Origin: Pachyseris speciosa
Taxonomy: Eukaryota; Cnidaria; Anthozoa; Scleractinia; Pachyseridae
NCBI GenBank assembly: GCA_016490735.1
Contig: JAEMWC010000116.1
Location: forward strand, 958,501 to 1,022,500
Length of the DNA stretch: 64,000 nt
Direction of reading: 5' to 3'
How positions within the stretch are numbered: the first letter of the stretch is position 1; each line of letters opens with the position of its first letter. Below are positions 32,135-42,803 of this stretch, piece after piece. A program made the translations under genes and the position numbers. The notes under the pieces are model-generated. The model was not told the DNA's origin. It made no database searches and saw only the letters and a list, made by a program, of their open reading frames with translations.

Positions 32135-32786
32135 CAGTCAAGTAAGGTCAAGCCTACCCCCCTAGTTAATGAGTTGATTATTTCAACATTGAACCCGTTC
32201 GTTGTTTTGAATAATGCAATCATTTGTTAAATATTCGAAGCAAACTTCAATTGCTGATTGGACTATGTCCATAGATGTGTTTGAAAAACGCATGCGACCA
32301 ACAACACTTTATTTCTGTCATCTCTTTTAATAGAGCACACCTTTTTTAGCCCTTTAAAATCCAACAATATTATTCTTTCCAAGAATCCTAAGAATAATAA
32401 ATTCCTACGGAGCGAAATTAAACACAGCTGATGTGTGATAGCATACAGCGTTGTAAACAACCAAAACTATTCACGAGAAGACTTGCTGGAACTTCGCCTG
32501 AAATCCTTTTATCACGAATAAGACTTCTACAAGCTCTATGGGATGTAGAAAGCAAAAAAACTGCTTGATAATACACCTATCACTTCCACTCACCACTGGA
32601 CGCCATGTTGGACGCTTCGATTTCCCATATAAGGAGCATCTTTTGTTCGCTTAGTGCAATCAGCAATCGAAGTTTGATTCGAATTTTTCAAAAATGATTG
32701 CATTATTCCAAACGACTAACAGGTTCAATGTAGAATAATCGACTCATTAATGTAATCTAGGGGGGTACGTTGACCTGACTCGACTG
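32135..32786. mobile_element. 652-bp MITE, copy B
   Basis: Copy of 26008-26659, carried by the segmental duplication. Confidence 0.75.
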
Positions 32787-32871
32787 TATTAGATAAATAA
32801 ATTAGTCAATGTTAATGTTGTCAGTTGATTTCATGTTATTTAAGATCTTAACATGCCTGGCTTAATTCTTC

Positions 32872-33512
32872 TTCCAAACAGCCTAACTTTACATTGTCTG
32901 AACATTCTTACAAGAATCTTAAAATGAAGATGTTAAGAACTGCATAAAGATCCTGTCAAGATTTCTAAGAGAATGTTCAATACAATTGTTAAGATCTTTC
33001 AAGATCTTATCAAGATCTTCAAATGCTTAGAACTGGATTTTCTTGTGAGATTATTGATTATAAAATGTACTAAGATGTTATTAATATCTTCCAAGAATCT
33101 TAACGTGTAAGAAGTTAAGATCTGCATTAAGATCCCGCCAAGATTATGTTAAGATCTTATCAAGATCTTAAAATGCTTAGAATTTCATATTCTTGTAAGA
33201 ATTAAGATTATGAAATAAACTAAGATCTTACTAAAATCTTTTAAGAATCTTAAAATAAAAGATGTTCAGATTTGCATTAAGATCCTACCAAGATTCAGTT
33301 AAGATCTTACAAGATCTTATCAAGATCTTATCAAGATCTTAAAGTGCTTAAAACTGAATTTTTCTTTTAAGATTTGACAAAATATATACTAAGATCTTAT
33401 TCAGATATGAAATCTTAAACAAGATCTTACTAAGATCTTAATCTTAATTGCAATCTTACAAGATTCTTACAAGATCTTACAAGATCTTGTAAGAACTTAA
33501 TAAGATTTCCAC
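32872..33512. repeat. Outer AAGATCTT array, copy B
   Basis: Copy of 26745-27385, ending with the element's right terminus. Confidence 0.85.
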
Positions 33513-33798
33513 CTGGGTGTTAGTCAAATGTTCGTAGGTGTATTGTTAGTCAAATTAGTCGGTGTGTCTATTGTTTGTCTGTTGTTGATATCGTCAATAA
33601 GTCGTTTGTAAGGTGCGGGAAGCTGTTGACAACGGTTCAGTGGAGTCTGTTCTAAGTTAGTAAACCATTTCTCAACCACTTCTCGGCGCTCGTTTGTGTT
33701 CAGTCAGTCTTACGTTCAAATTTCTGCCAGTCTCACCGATATAAGTGGCCTGACAGTCGCAGCATTCGATCTTGTAAACTGCTCTCTGTCTGTCCTTT
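33513..33798 (-). mobile_element. Penelope GIY-YIG fragment, minus strand, copy B
   Basis: Copy of 27386-27671. Confidence 0.75.
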
Positions 33799-33893
33799 GC
33801 GACTGTCAGGCCACTTATGTCGGTGAGACTGGCAGAAATTTGAATGTAAGACTGACTGAACACAAACGAGTGACGAGAAATGGTGACATCAAC

Positions 33894-35037
33894 ATAATAA
33901 TAATAATAAACTTGTTACTTATATAGCGCAAAATTCATTAAAAATATATGATCTAATGCGCTTTACAATTGATAAAAATCATTAAAAATTAAATTAACTA
34001 TGCTAAAAATGTAAAACTATATCTAGAGTGCTAATTATATTATAATTACAGAAATAAAAATCACATAACACAGAAATATAAAATCTAAACATTAATAAAA
34101 TACGCTTGCCTAAAAAGATACGTTTTGAGCTCTCTCTTAAATATGATAATATCATCCATAGCCCTAAGGCTTGGCGGCAAGGCGTTCCATAAAACTGGAG
34201 CAGCAACCGAGAAGGCCCTATCTCCACTGGTTTTGGCCGATTTTACTGCGGGCCAGGCAAGAATATTATTATTATTTGATCTTAAATTATAATTAGAGTG
34301 TTTAAAAGATAAAAGGTTGCTAAGATAGGCTGGTGCAAGACCATGAAGAGCTTTAAAAATTGTTAAATTGAACTTAAAAATAATTCTAAATTTAACAGGC
34401 AACCAATGAAGCTCTATCATGACAGGTGTGATGTGCGCATAGCGTGGCGTGTTGGTCAGTAACCTGGCAGCTGCATTTTGTACACGTTGCAATTTATGAA
34501 TATGTATAGCTGGCAGACCATATAATAGCGAGTTGCAATAGTCCATACGACTTATGACTAAAGCTTGTAGTAAAGTCTTTGCAGCTTCAAAAGGGAGGTA
34601 TTTTCTGATACGCCTAATGTTGTACAATGAAAAGAAAGCTAACTGGCACGTCTTGTTTATGTGGTTGTGAAAATGGAGATTAGAGTCAAACCAGACACCT
34701 AAATTCCTAGCTTCAGTAACTGAAGGTATAGGCGTGTCACCAACTAAAAGACTATCAGTTCGGATTTTACTAAGTTGCTGGCGAGTTCCAATGAGCATGA
34801 ACTCAGTCTTCTCTTCATTCAGCTTCAACTTATCTTCAACCATCCACGCCCTCACAGCCCTAATACACCGCTCCATAGCACACTTTGCCCCCGTCTCACT
34901 TTCAAAACTGCCTGGCTTGAACGACAGGTAAAGTTGAGTGTCGTCTGCATATGCATGGACGTTTGGTAGATGGGTCTTAATAACTTCAAACAGCTTACTA
35001 GCATAGACATAGCATAGCATAGACTTTCCATTTACTG
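33894..35037 (-). mobile_element. L2/CR1-like LINE, 5'-truncated, copy B
   Basis: On the minus strand the frame (34085-35037) starts in the reverse transcriptase just before HAYADDTQLYLSF, which contains the catalytic YADD. It continues through KLKLNEEKTEFMLIG, EARNLGVWFDSNLHFHNHI, SRMDYCNSLLYGLP, RVQNAAARLLTN and IELHWLPVKFRIIFK to the end of ORF2, then a short 3' UTR and an (ATT)n tail at 33894-33910. LHWLP and MDYCNSLLYG are typical of the L2/CR1 group. The palm upstream of YADD, the endonuclease and any ORF1 are missing (5' truncation), so it is dead. The open frame is otherwise intact, so the insertion is not very old. It lies inside the Penelope GIY-YIG. Confidence 0.9.
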
Positions 35038-35275
35038 ACAAACCACACAATCGGCTGGGACTCTGCTAAATGCATTACCTACTGTACTAACTACTACCAA
35101 CGGATCGCACTGGAAAGTTGGTTTACTAACTTAGAACAGGCACCACTGAACCGTTGTCAACAGCTTCCCGCACCTTACAAACAACTTATTGACGATATCA
35201 ACAACAGACAAACAATAGACACACCGACTAATTTGACTAACAATACACCTACGAACATTTGACTAACCATGGCGT

Positions 35276-36018
35276 AAAATCCCGGACATCGCGCCCGCGG
35301 AACGGCAGCGGCTATCTCGTATTACCGAAACAAACTTGGCGATTTCGTTTATAAAGAAATGTGTGAGGTGAAATCTAATATTTGAGCTTATGATAACTTC
35401 TAGCGTACCTGTATAACTTTCCAAGTTGGAAACGACCAGGTGAAAACATCCTCAATTCCACTATGTAAAATGCATATATTCACCAGTTCGGTAACACCGT
35501 CCATTTTAAGCATGTTTTTAGCCGTTCTCTCGCTCTTTTTGCCCTTCTATTTTCTGTGGGAAGTTGTTGAAGTAGCAGTCCTCCACCGTAGCTGGGCGAG
35601 TTTCTTTTCAAGTGGTCGATTTTTCCAAGTTCATTCCTTAAAGTTGGCATCGAGTCCCACATACACAGCGATTTTCAGGGAGATTTAACACGATTAATCG
35701 CGTCCACTTTGACGATGGATATATGAAGTTAGAAAAGGAGAAGCATTCCTGACCATCATGACTTTCCGTTCAACAAGCGACATCTCGGCCAAATGTGCCT
35801 CAAATGTCCCTCAAAAGGCATCGTTCGATAGCTTTTTTCGTGGATTTTGTCCGTCATTGCTCGTTTTGGCAATACCTTCAGCCAGCGGCGTTCATTTGAC
35901 CATAAACATGTTTGTATTTCACCCCTCGATCTGTCCTAAAAATATGGGCCGGGAGGTCACTGCTGAAATCAGCGGTTAAGGCCATTACGCGACAGCGTGA
36001 ATGTAAGTCGCACGAAAT
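35276..36018. other. Unassigned insert within the Penelope element, copy B
   Basis: GC-richer start (ATCGCGCCCGCGGAACGGCA), then AT-rich with short open frames on both strands (35440-35688, 35758-35979) that show no domain. The left junction follows ...CATTTGACTAAC and the right one precedes TGACAGACAACC. Possibly another, unrecognised insertion; no inverted ends found. Copy C: 44276-45018. Confidence 0.45.
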
Positions 36019-36108
36019 TGACAGACAACCAATAACATCACGACTTCGTTGACCAATCACATCAACGACCAGAGTACTTATACCATCTCCTGACATTACT
36101 CCAATCAC

Positions 36109-36155
36109 TTGACTCTGATGATGACTTCCGCTCAGGTTGTCGAAACGTCAGTCAA
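36109..36155 (+). ncRNA. Hammerhead-like motif, Penelope 3' end, copy B
   Basis: TTGACT, CTGATGA, T, GAC, a loop, GTC, GAAAC, GTC, AGTCAA in order. The flanking stem TTGACT/AGTCAA is perfect. ACGT around the expected cleavage site GTC is self-complementary, so stem III could form only between two molecules. Copy C at 45109-45155. Confidence 0.5.
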
Positions 36156-36223
36156 TGTCACCACAAACAGTCCTTCTCAGGACTACACTCACCCGGACGA
36201 TCGTGCTTCACTTAGTTATGATA

Positions 36224-36689
36224 TGACTCCTGGGTTCAAACCATTCACAATAATAGTTAGAACTGATACACGCCCCTCCCCGGTTATAGGCCCATCTATT
36301 CAAGTCTATTTGAAATTTCCAGCTCGGTTTCACAAGTGGGCTGGAAATTTCACCCCGTGCTGAACTTCTCTTTATGTAATGTGTAATTACAAACGTCTTT
36401 TTAAGAAGATTTGTTCTGGAAGCCGAGCTGAAATCTCAGGTCGGTTAGCCGGGTTGAAATTCACCATGTAATCAGGCCCTTTTTAATAGTAACAATTCTT
36501 TGAAATTGAAATATATCTTTAATATAACAGTCAATTTGCAGTTCTTGGAAGCCACTAAGTGATTAAGAGTTGTTGTAAAATTCATTAATAATTCATAAGA
36601 GTTATGACCAAGTCACATGTATACCTCTCTAAACCCCAATACAAATCAGTAACTTTCATAAAAGAGTCCTGCTCAGCTAATCAGTATGC
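36224..36689. other. No gene seen
   Basis: A short inverted pair (GAAATTTCCAGCTCGG / GGGCTGGAAATTTC at 36310-36352) and related GCTGAAATCTCAGGTCGG words; otherwise AT-rich. The same in copy C (45224-45689). Confidence 0.4.
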
Positions 36690-37126
36690 ATTTTATTTTA
36701 TCTTATTTTATTTTATTTTATTTTATTAGCTTCGCCAGAGACCTGGCGGGGACACTACAACAGCTTGCGCCAATTGCTGTTGGCCTGTAACTGCAAATCC
36801 CACCCCTATAACCACATTCTAGTAGAGATAGACCCACCACACCGGGGACTACGTCCCCTACTCTTTTCGAACAATGCGTGGGTTCTTTTGTGTCCCACAG
36901 AATCAATTATGAAGAGTTGTGAGAGGGGGCCTACGGTTTATCATCCTTATCCGAGAAGACTAGAAAGTCTAACCATTTGCAGATGTAATTTACAAAGACA
37001 GCACTTTCTCCTCAATTATTTAAAGACCTTTTAGCTTGAGTGTTGGCCCAGCCGGGATTTAAACCCGCGACCTCCCGCACGGTAGTCCGGTGCTCTACCA
37101 CTGAGCTCACCGGTCGGCGGTCGGCA
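36690..37126 (-). mobile_element. tRNA-derived SINE, copy B
   Basis: On the minus strand the head (37042-37126) has an A box GTGAGCTCAGTGGTAGAGCA and a B box GGTCGCGGGTTTAAATCCC. A roughly 320-bp body follows (GTCTTCTCGGATAAGGATGA, GTCCCCGGTGTGGTGGG) and a (AAAAT)n tail at 36690-36727. The tRNA fold is imperfect, and the body and tail show it is a SINE, not a tRNA gene. Copy C: 45690-46126. Confidence 0.8.
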
Positions 37127-38259
37127 TTAACTTTGATACATAAAGGTAGAGGTCTCCCGCTCATATTTTATCTATTACATAACAATGTAAACAATAAACA
37201 AGTTGGCGATTTAATATTCTTTGATTAGAAATTCGACCTAAAAACAAATCCTGCAAAACTAATCCATTTAATTCATAACAGTTGGTGTCTTTTCGTGTGA
37301 TTATCATACATTTGCTTCATTTTATCAATCGTTTTAACGATTTCTGAGCACCATACTGAGTGACAGAGATAAGTCGGAATTCAGGGTTACATAACGATGC
37401 CCTGATAAATCTTATCCGGCTGTCGGCCTAAATTTGCAGCAAACAAAGAAATGACCACAGAAAGCTAGCAACATTCTCATTTCATCAGAAGAAATTAAAG
37501 AGCGCTATTGAGCCCGGAAGATTCAATAAACTGACACTCTAGGAATAGCTAAATGAACTATCTGATGATCAAGAATTCAAGGCATACTAGTAAAACTGCC
37601 CTTGGAATAGATTCCTGCATAATAATGCAGTTGATGTGCTTCACTTGGTCTATCGCTGCTTCAACTAAGGAAATGAGGTGTTTCTCAGATGATTATAACG
37701 TATTCTCGCTTCAGTCTTATAACGAGTGAAGAGCATTAACCGAACACAAAAAAATACTACTAACAGTAAACTTCAGTCAAGTGCCCACCTAGACACCTTA
37801 GACACCTTCGGATTGCGGATTGCAAACAGAATGGAAACTTAGAGTGTGTTGTCGGTGTAAGTTCATGCATGCTATCTCTTTAACAGTCTATGAAAATGAA
37901 AGTCTGACAAAGTATCACTTCATTTAAAATAAACATATGATAGGGGAACATACAAGCTTGCTTAACTGAAGTATGCTAGATTGGAACCGGCAAAGACGTT
38001 CGATATTATTAGTCAGACAAGAGATTCACAGCCGAGTATTTATGATTTTGTGACACTTACTGATAAAGTTGAAAAGTAACCTGCAGCTAAACCTTTTACG
38101 CCATCTCCTGTTCTCGCCTTTTCATCCAAACAAACGCGTATTTCAGCTGATGTCGATCTCTTGGTTAGATTACATCCTCTGAAGAATTAAACTATTTTGA
38201 TATATTCATTTTTTGGCACTGTTGTTATACGCCCTTTCAACGTCTTCTATTTTGATTGG
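37127..38259. other. Unit end, no gene seen
   Basis: AT-rich sequence without a defined repeat or frame. Copy C at 46127-47259 continues past the break into 47264 onward, which is therefore the original right flank. Confidence 0.4.
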
Positions 38260-40631
38260 TCTAATTTAGATAATCGACGATATTTCGTGAACCATGGACG
38301 TTTGAACAAAGAAACTACTGCCTAGGGGTCCCCTAATCCTTTAGCCCTATTGTTTCATGCATTAGCCATTGTTTTTCAGCCAATAAGCACTGCGAAATCG
38401 AATTTTACCTTCCCCGGGTCAGGTCAGGTTTTGTCAAGCATGGCGGCCACGCTTCAGTTGCGACTCCTGACTCCGAGTGTCGGCGAAGTCGGATTATTAG
38501 CACTAGAAATACGGTACCAATCACGATGAAATTTACAGGTTTTATTCTTTAAGGTACCTTCTAAAGGTAGGTACATTTTAGTTGCAGAAGAATACAATAT
38601 TTCAACGAGAATAAACGGAAAGTTTGGGAACGGTATTGTTTTGGCTCCATTTCGCGTGGGGAAATCACGTGACTAAACTCCCTACTACTGACGATTCGAA
38701 GACGAACGGCGGCCGCAATGGATTACACTTTGCCGAGGAGCACTCTGATAATCTTGTTCACAGTTTTACTATGCCGTTGACAAGTTATGGGCTTTTATAA
38801 TTTAAGAACTGTTCCTATTTCTAATAACAGAGTAAACTTATTTACTTACCAAAAACATTCAAAACTCTCGATTTAAAAATGGCTTGCCGGCCTCTAAATC
38901 CACGGTGATGCGTTCATTTCCTTTGACATCAGCGTCACAATCTTCAGCCTTTCGTTTACTATAATAACGCTGTTGTTATTCACCCTGTAAACCACTCAAA
39001 AAACCATCTATGCGAAACAAAAAAAACTACAATTATTCGCACGATAGACCAACCGAAAACACAATTCAAAGATGGGCGCCAAGAGAGAATGAATAGAGGT
39101 TCTTTGTTCGCTGAAAAGCACGAGATAGTCACGTGAAAATTTTTCGCACTATTATTGGCTGTTGCTGAGTAACATCCACTGGACTACTTGATTGCGGTCT
39201 CCAGTGAAGCATGCTTTGTTTTGTACGTGCAAGTGCTCGCTTCGTTTTCGAGGATATGAATCCAATTTCTTGCCAAGATTTTGATGAAAACACACTTTAG
39301 GAAGAGATTCATCTTCAGTTGAGTATAAAACATGCTTTAGATGTTTGTTACCGAACGTTGACGAGATAGCGAAGAGACGAACGAGTTCGTGGAGGTGAGA
39401 AAAATCCATCGCTAACTCTCGCTCACTTTTAAGTCTTACGTTCGTTTCATTTCAAAGGACTTTGTAAATTTCATGAGCTTTTCGGATAAATCACTGAGTA
39501 AATGTATGACTTAAGGATTTAATTTTATTTTATATAATTGTCTTTTTGCCTTTTAGTACTATGTTGTATTTATATAAGTTATTAAGCTTAATTAGTAGCA
39601 CTTGATTTAGGCTTAATCATAAATTTGTTTCCTTGAAAGAATTAAAGTCTTGGTCTTAAAAGCACAAAACTTTGCAGTCTTTTTTTAATTTAAAGTGGTG
39701 GAACTTTAACTTGATATTGATTGGCCACAAATTGCTCAAATTTGCATTTTGATGTCTCAGCTTACCACTGATTCCAAGACATTTCCAGCAATTCCAAATG
39801 CGATTTTTGTTTAGTCTTAGAATTTTTGGGAATTCCTTGTAATTCCAAGTTATTCCCAACTGGATCAGTGAACATTCCCAGATATTCTAATTAATTCCAA
39901 GCCGTTGGTTTTATCCTAATTCCTAGGAATAATCAATTGTAGGCCACAGTGGAAACTACAGGGCTACCAGTAATATGTTTACCCCTATAAAGTGGCAGTA
40001 TAAAGACTTTTGTAGAGTGCTGAAAAATCAGGCCGTGGATTTTGATTACGAAGAATCATCTTTATTTGAATGGAACTGTGATAAGATATTTCAGCTGATC
40101 ACGTTTTATGATGAGAAGTTTCCTTCAGTCTAAACAACTCATGAAAATGGCTGGCTTGTCCCTCCCTCTAACCTTTTTGCCCATCTGAACAAAATTAATG
40201 TCACTTTCAGTAAAACACAGCATGGATGTTGACATGACAATCTGGGAAGTACTTTAGGTGTGACACACAGTAGGCCCCTCGTTGAAAAATCCTAGTTATG
40301 TCCCTTAGTGTGGTCTACACTTAATCCGGTCGCCATGTTTCTTTCGTATTAAATTATATTATTCTTTTGGTCACTTGTTACGGCACATTGTTCCATTTTT
40401 ATTCTACTTTTATTGTCATCCCAGTACCGCTCCAGTATTGTTCTGGTACAAGTTTACAAGTCTAACACCTTTATTATGGTCTATGATCTGTTGGCTTGAA
40501 TTTTGATGCAAGGTAGTGACATCTATTTGTCCTTTCTTGATTGCCTTTCAATTTTAATAAATAAAATTTCAAAAGTCTATTGTTAAAATGAAAGTCTGTA
40601 TCAAATATAATTTATTCAAGGCATGTGTGGT

Positions 40632-41072
40632 GAATTTTCATGATTCCCACCTTTTAAGCCCTAGAATCATGGAAAATTCATGACACATGAAATCAGTAAT
40701 GTAAACGGAATCTTTTTATATGCCATGAAAAGTATGTTTTCATGGGTCATTAAAGACAATGTGTCGAGTTTCATGGATTATTAATGGCCCATGAAATCGA
40801 AGACCACACCACCAGCCATTTTCATGGCCCACGAAAGTCCAAACACATGACTTTCATGGGTCATGAAATATATAATGTGACAAGTTTCATGGCAAATTTA
40901 TGGCTCATAAATGTATCTCCTTCTCAAATTCATGGGTCATGAAATAAAATGCCACATTTTCATAGAAAATTCATGGCCAAAAGAGAACCCATGAAATTAC
41001 ATTTTGCAGTTTTCATGGGCCATTAAATGGCCTTCATGGGGTTTTTACAGAAAATTCATGGCATTTTCATAA
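40632..41072. repeat. Inner CATGAAA array, copy C
   Basis: Copy of 25500-25940. Confidence 0.8.
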
Positions 41073-41139
41073 AACTGTGGCTCATAATGGGTTGTGATAA
41101 ATGATTAAATTATTGTTGTGATTAATTAGTCAATGTTTA

Positions 41140-41791
41140 CAGTCAAGTAAGGTCAAGCCTACCCCCCTAGTTAATGAGTTGATTATTTCAACATTGAACC
41201 CGTTCGTTGTTTTGAATAATGCAATCATTTGTTAAATATTCGAAGCAAACTTCAATTGCTGATTGGACTATGTCCATAGATGTGTTTGAAAAACGCATGC
41301 GACCAACAACACTTTATTTCTGTCATCTCTTTTAATAGAGCACACCTTTTTTAGCCCTTTAAAATCCAACAATATTATTCTTTCCAAGAATCCTAAGAAT
41401 AATAAATTCCTACGGAGCGAAATTAAACACAGCTGATGTGTGATAGCATACAGCGTTGTAAACAACCAAAACTATTCACGAGAAGACTTGCTGGAACTTC
41501 GCCTGAAATCCTTTTATCACGAATAAGACTTCTACAAGCTCTATGGGATGTAGAAAGCAAAAAAACTGCTTGATAATACACCTATCACTTCCACTCACCA
41601 CTGGACGCCATGTTGGACGCTTCGATTTCCCATATAAGGAGCATCTTTTGTTCGCTTAGTGCAATCAGCAATCGAAGTTTGATTCGAATTTTTCAAAAAT
41701 GATTGCATTATTCCAAACGACTAACAGGTTCAATGTAGAATAATCGACTCATTAATGTAATCTAGGGGGGTACGTTGACCTGACTCGACTG
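41140..41791. mobile_element. 652-bp MITE, copy C
   Basis: Copy of 26008-26659. Confidence 0.75.
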
Positions 41792-41876
41792 TATTAGATA
41801 AATAAATTAGTCAATGTTAATGTTGTCAGTTGATTTCATGTTATTTAAGATCTTAACATGCCTGGCTTAATTCTTC

Positions 41877-42517
41877 TTCCAAACAGCCTAACTTTACATT
41901 GTCTGAACATTCTTACAAGAATCTTAAAATGAAGATGTTAAGAACTGCATAAAGATCCTGTCAAGATTTCTAAGAGAATGTTCAATACAATTGTTAAGAT
42001 CTTTCAAGATCTTATCAAGATCTTCAAATGCTTAGAACTGGATTTTCTTGTGAGATTATTGATTATAAAATGTACTAAGATGTTATTAATATCTTCCAAG
42101 AATCTTAACGTGTAAGAAGTTAAGATCTGCATTAAGATCCCGCCAAGATTATGTTAAGATCTTATCAAGATCTTAAAATGCTTAGAATTTCATATTCTTG
42201 TAAGAATTAAGATTATGAAATAAACTAAGATCTTACTAAAATCTTTTAAGAATCTTAAAATAAAAGATGTTCAGATTTGCATTAAGATCCTACCAAGATT
42301 CAGTTAAGATCTTACAAGATCTTATCAAGATCTTATCAAGATCTTAAAGTGCTTAAAACTGAATTTTTCTTTTAAGATTTGACAAAATATATACTAAGAT
42401 CTTATTCAGATATGAAATCTTAAACAAGATCTTACTAAGATCTTAATCTTAATTGCAATCTTACAAGATTCTTACAAGATCTTACAAGATCTTGTAAGAA
42501 CTTAATAAGATTTCCAC
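41877..42517. repeat. Outer AAGATCTT array, copy C
   Basis: Copy of 26745-27385. Confidence 0.85.
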
Positions 42518-42803
42518 CTGGGTGTTAGTCAAATGTTCGTAGGTGTATTGTTAGTCAAATTAGTCGGTGTGTCTATTGTTTGTCTGTTGTTGATATCGTC
42601 AATAAGTCGTTTGTAAGGTGCGGGAAGCTGTTGACAACGGTTCAGTGGAGTCTGTTCTAAGTTAGTAAACCATTTCTCAACCACTTCTCGGCGCTCGTTT
42701 GTGTTCAGTCAGTCTTACGTTCAAATTTCTGCCAGTCTCACCGATATAAGTGGCCTGACAGTCGCAGCATTCGATCTTGTAAACTGCTCTCTGTCTGTCC
42801 TTT
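42518..42803 (-). mobile_element. Penelope GIY-YIG fragment, minus strand, copy C
   Basis: Copy of 27386-27671. Confidence 0.75.

Larger units (their letters stand above)
28266..34391. repeat. Segmental duplication 1, copy B
   Basis: Second copy of the 22141-28264 unit, offset 6125-6127 bp. Its right part also belongs to the 9.0-kb unit that begins at 29255. Confidence 0.95.
33799..36223 (+). mobile_element. Penelope element, plus strand, split by a LINE and other sequence
   Basis: Three pieces in order: 33799-33893 (start of [22 protein letters not shown]), 35038-35275 (rest of the domain: WDSAKCITYCTNYYQRIALE, SWFTNLEQAPLNRCQQLPAP, YKQLIDDIN, stop), and 36019-36223 (3' end with hammerhead-like motif). 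A LINE (33894-35037) lies between the first two. About 740 bp (35276-36018) of unrelated sequence lies between the second and third; compared with 17.7-17.78 kb it replaces ACCCAGACGGATCG-type Penelope sequence. No RT is present: the element is truncated at the palindrome with its minus-strand partner. Confidence 0.75.
29255..38259. repeat. Segmental duplication 2, first copy (9005 bp)
   Basis: Repeated head to tail at 38260-47259. The junction is ...GATTGGTCTAATTTAG: the unit end (GGTCTATAAG at 47258) and the unit start (CTTCTAATTT at 29253) share TCTA, a 4-bp microhomology. Differences seen: a 5-bp CATAG unit in the LINE, GGCCCATAA versus GGCTCATAA, CACAAGTGGG versus CACAAGCGGG, and GTATTTATG versus GTATTAATG. 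Confidence 0.95.

Noticed and set aside
37042..37126. A tRNA gene on the minus strand
   Set aside because: A and B boxes are present, but the stems are imperfect, and a SINE body and (AAAAT)n tail follow. The same holds for 46042-46126.
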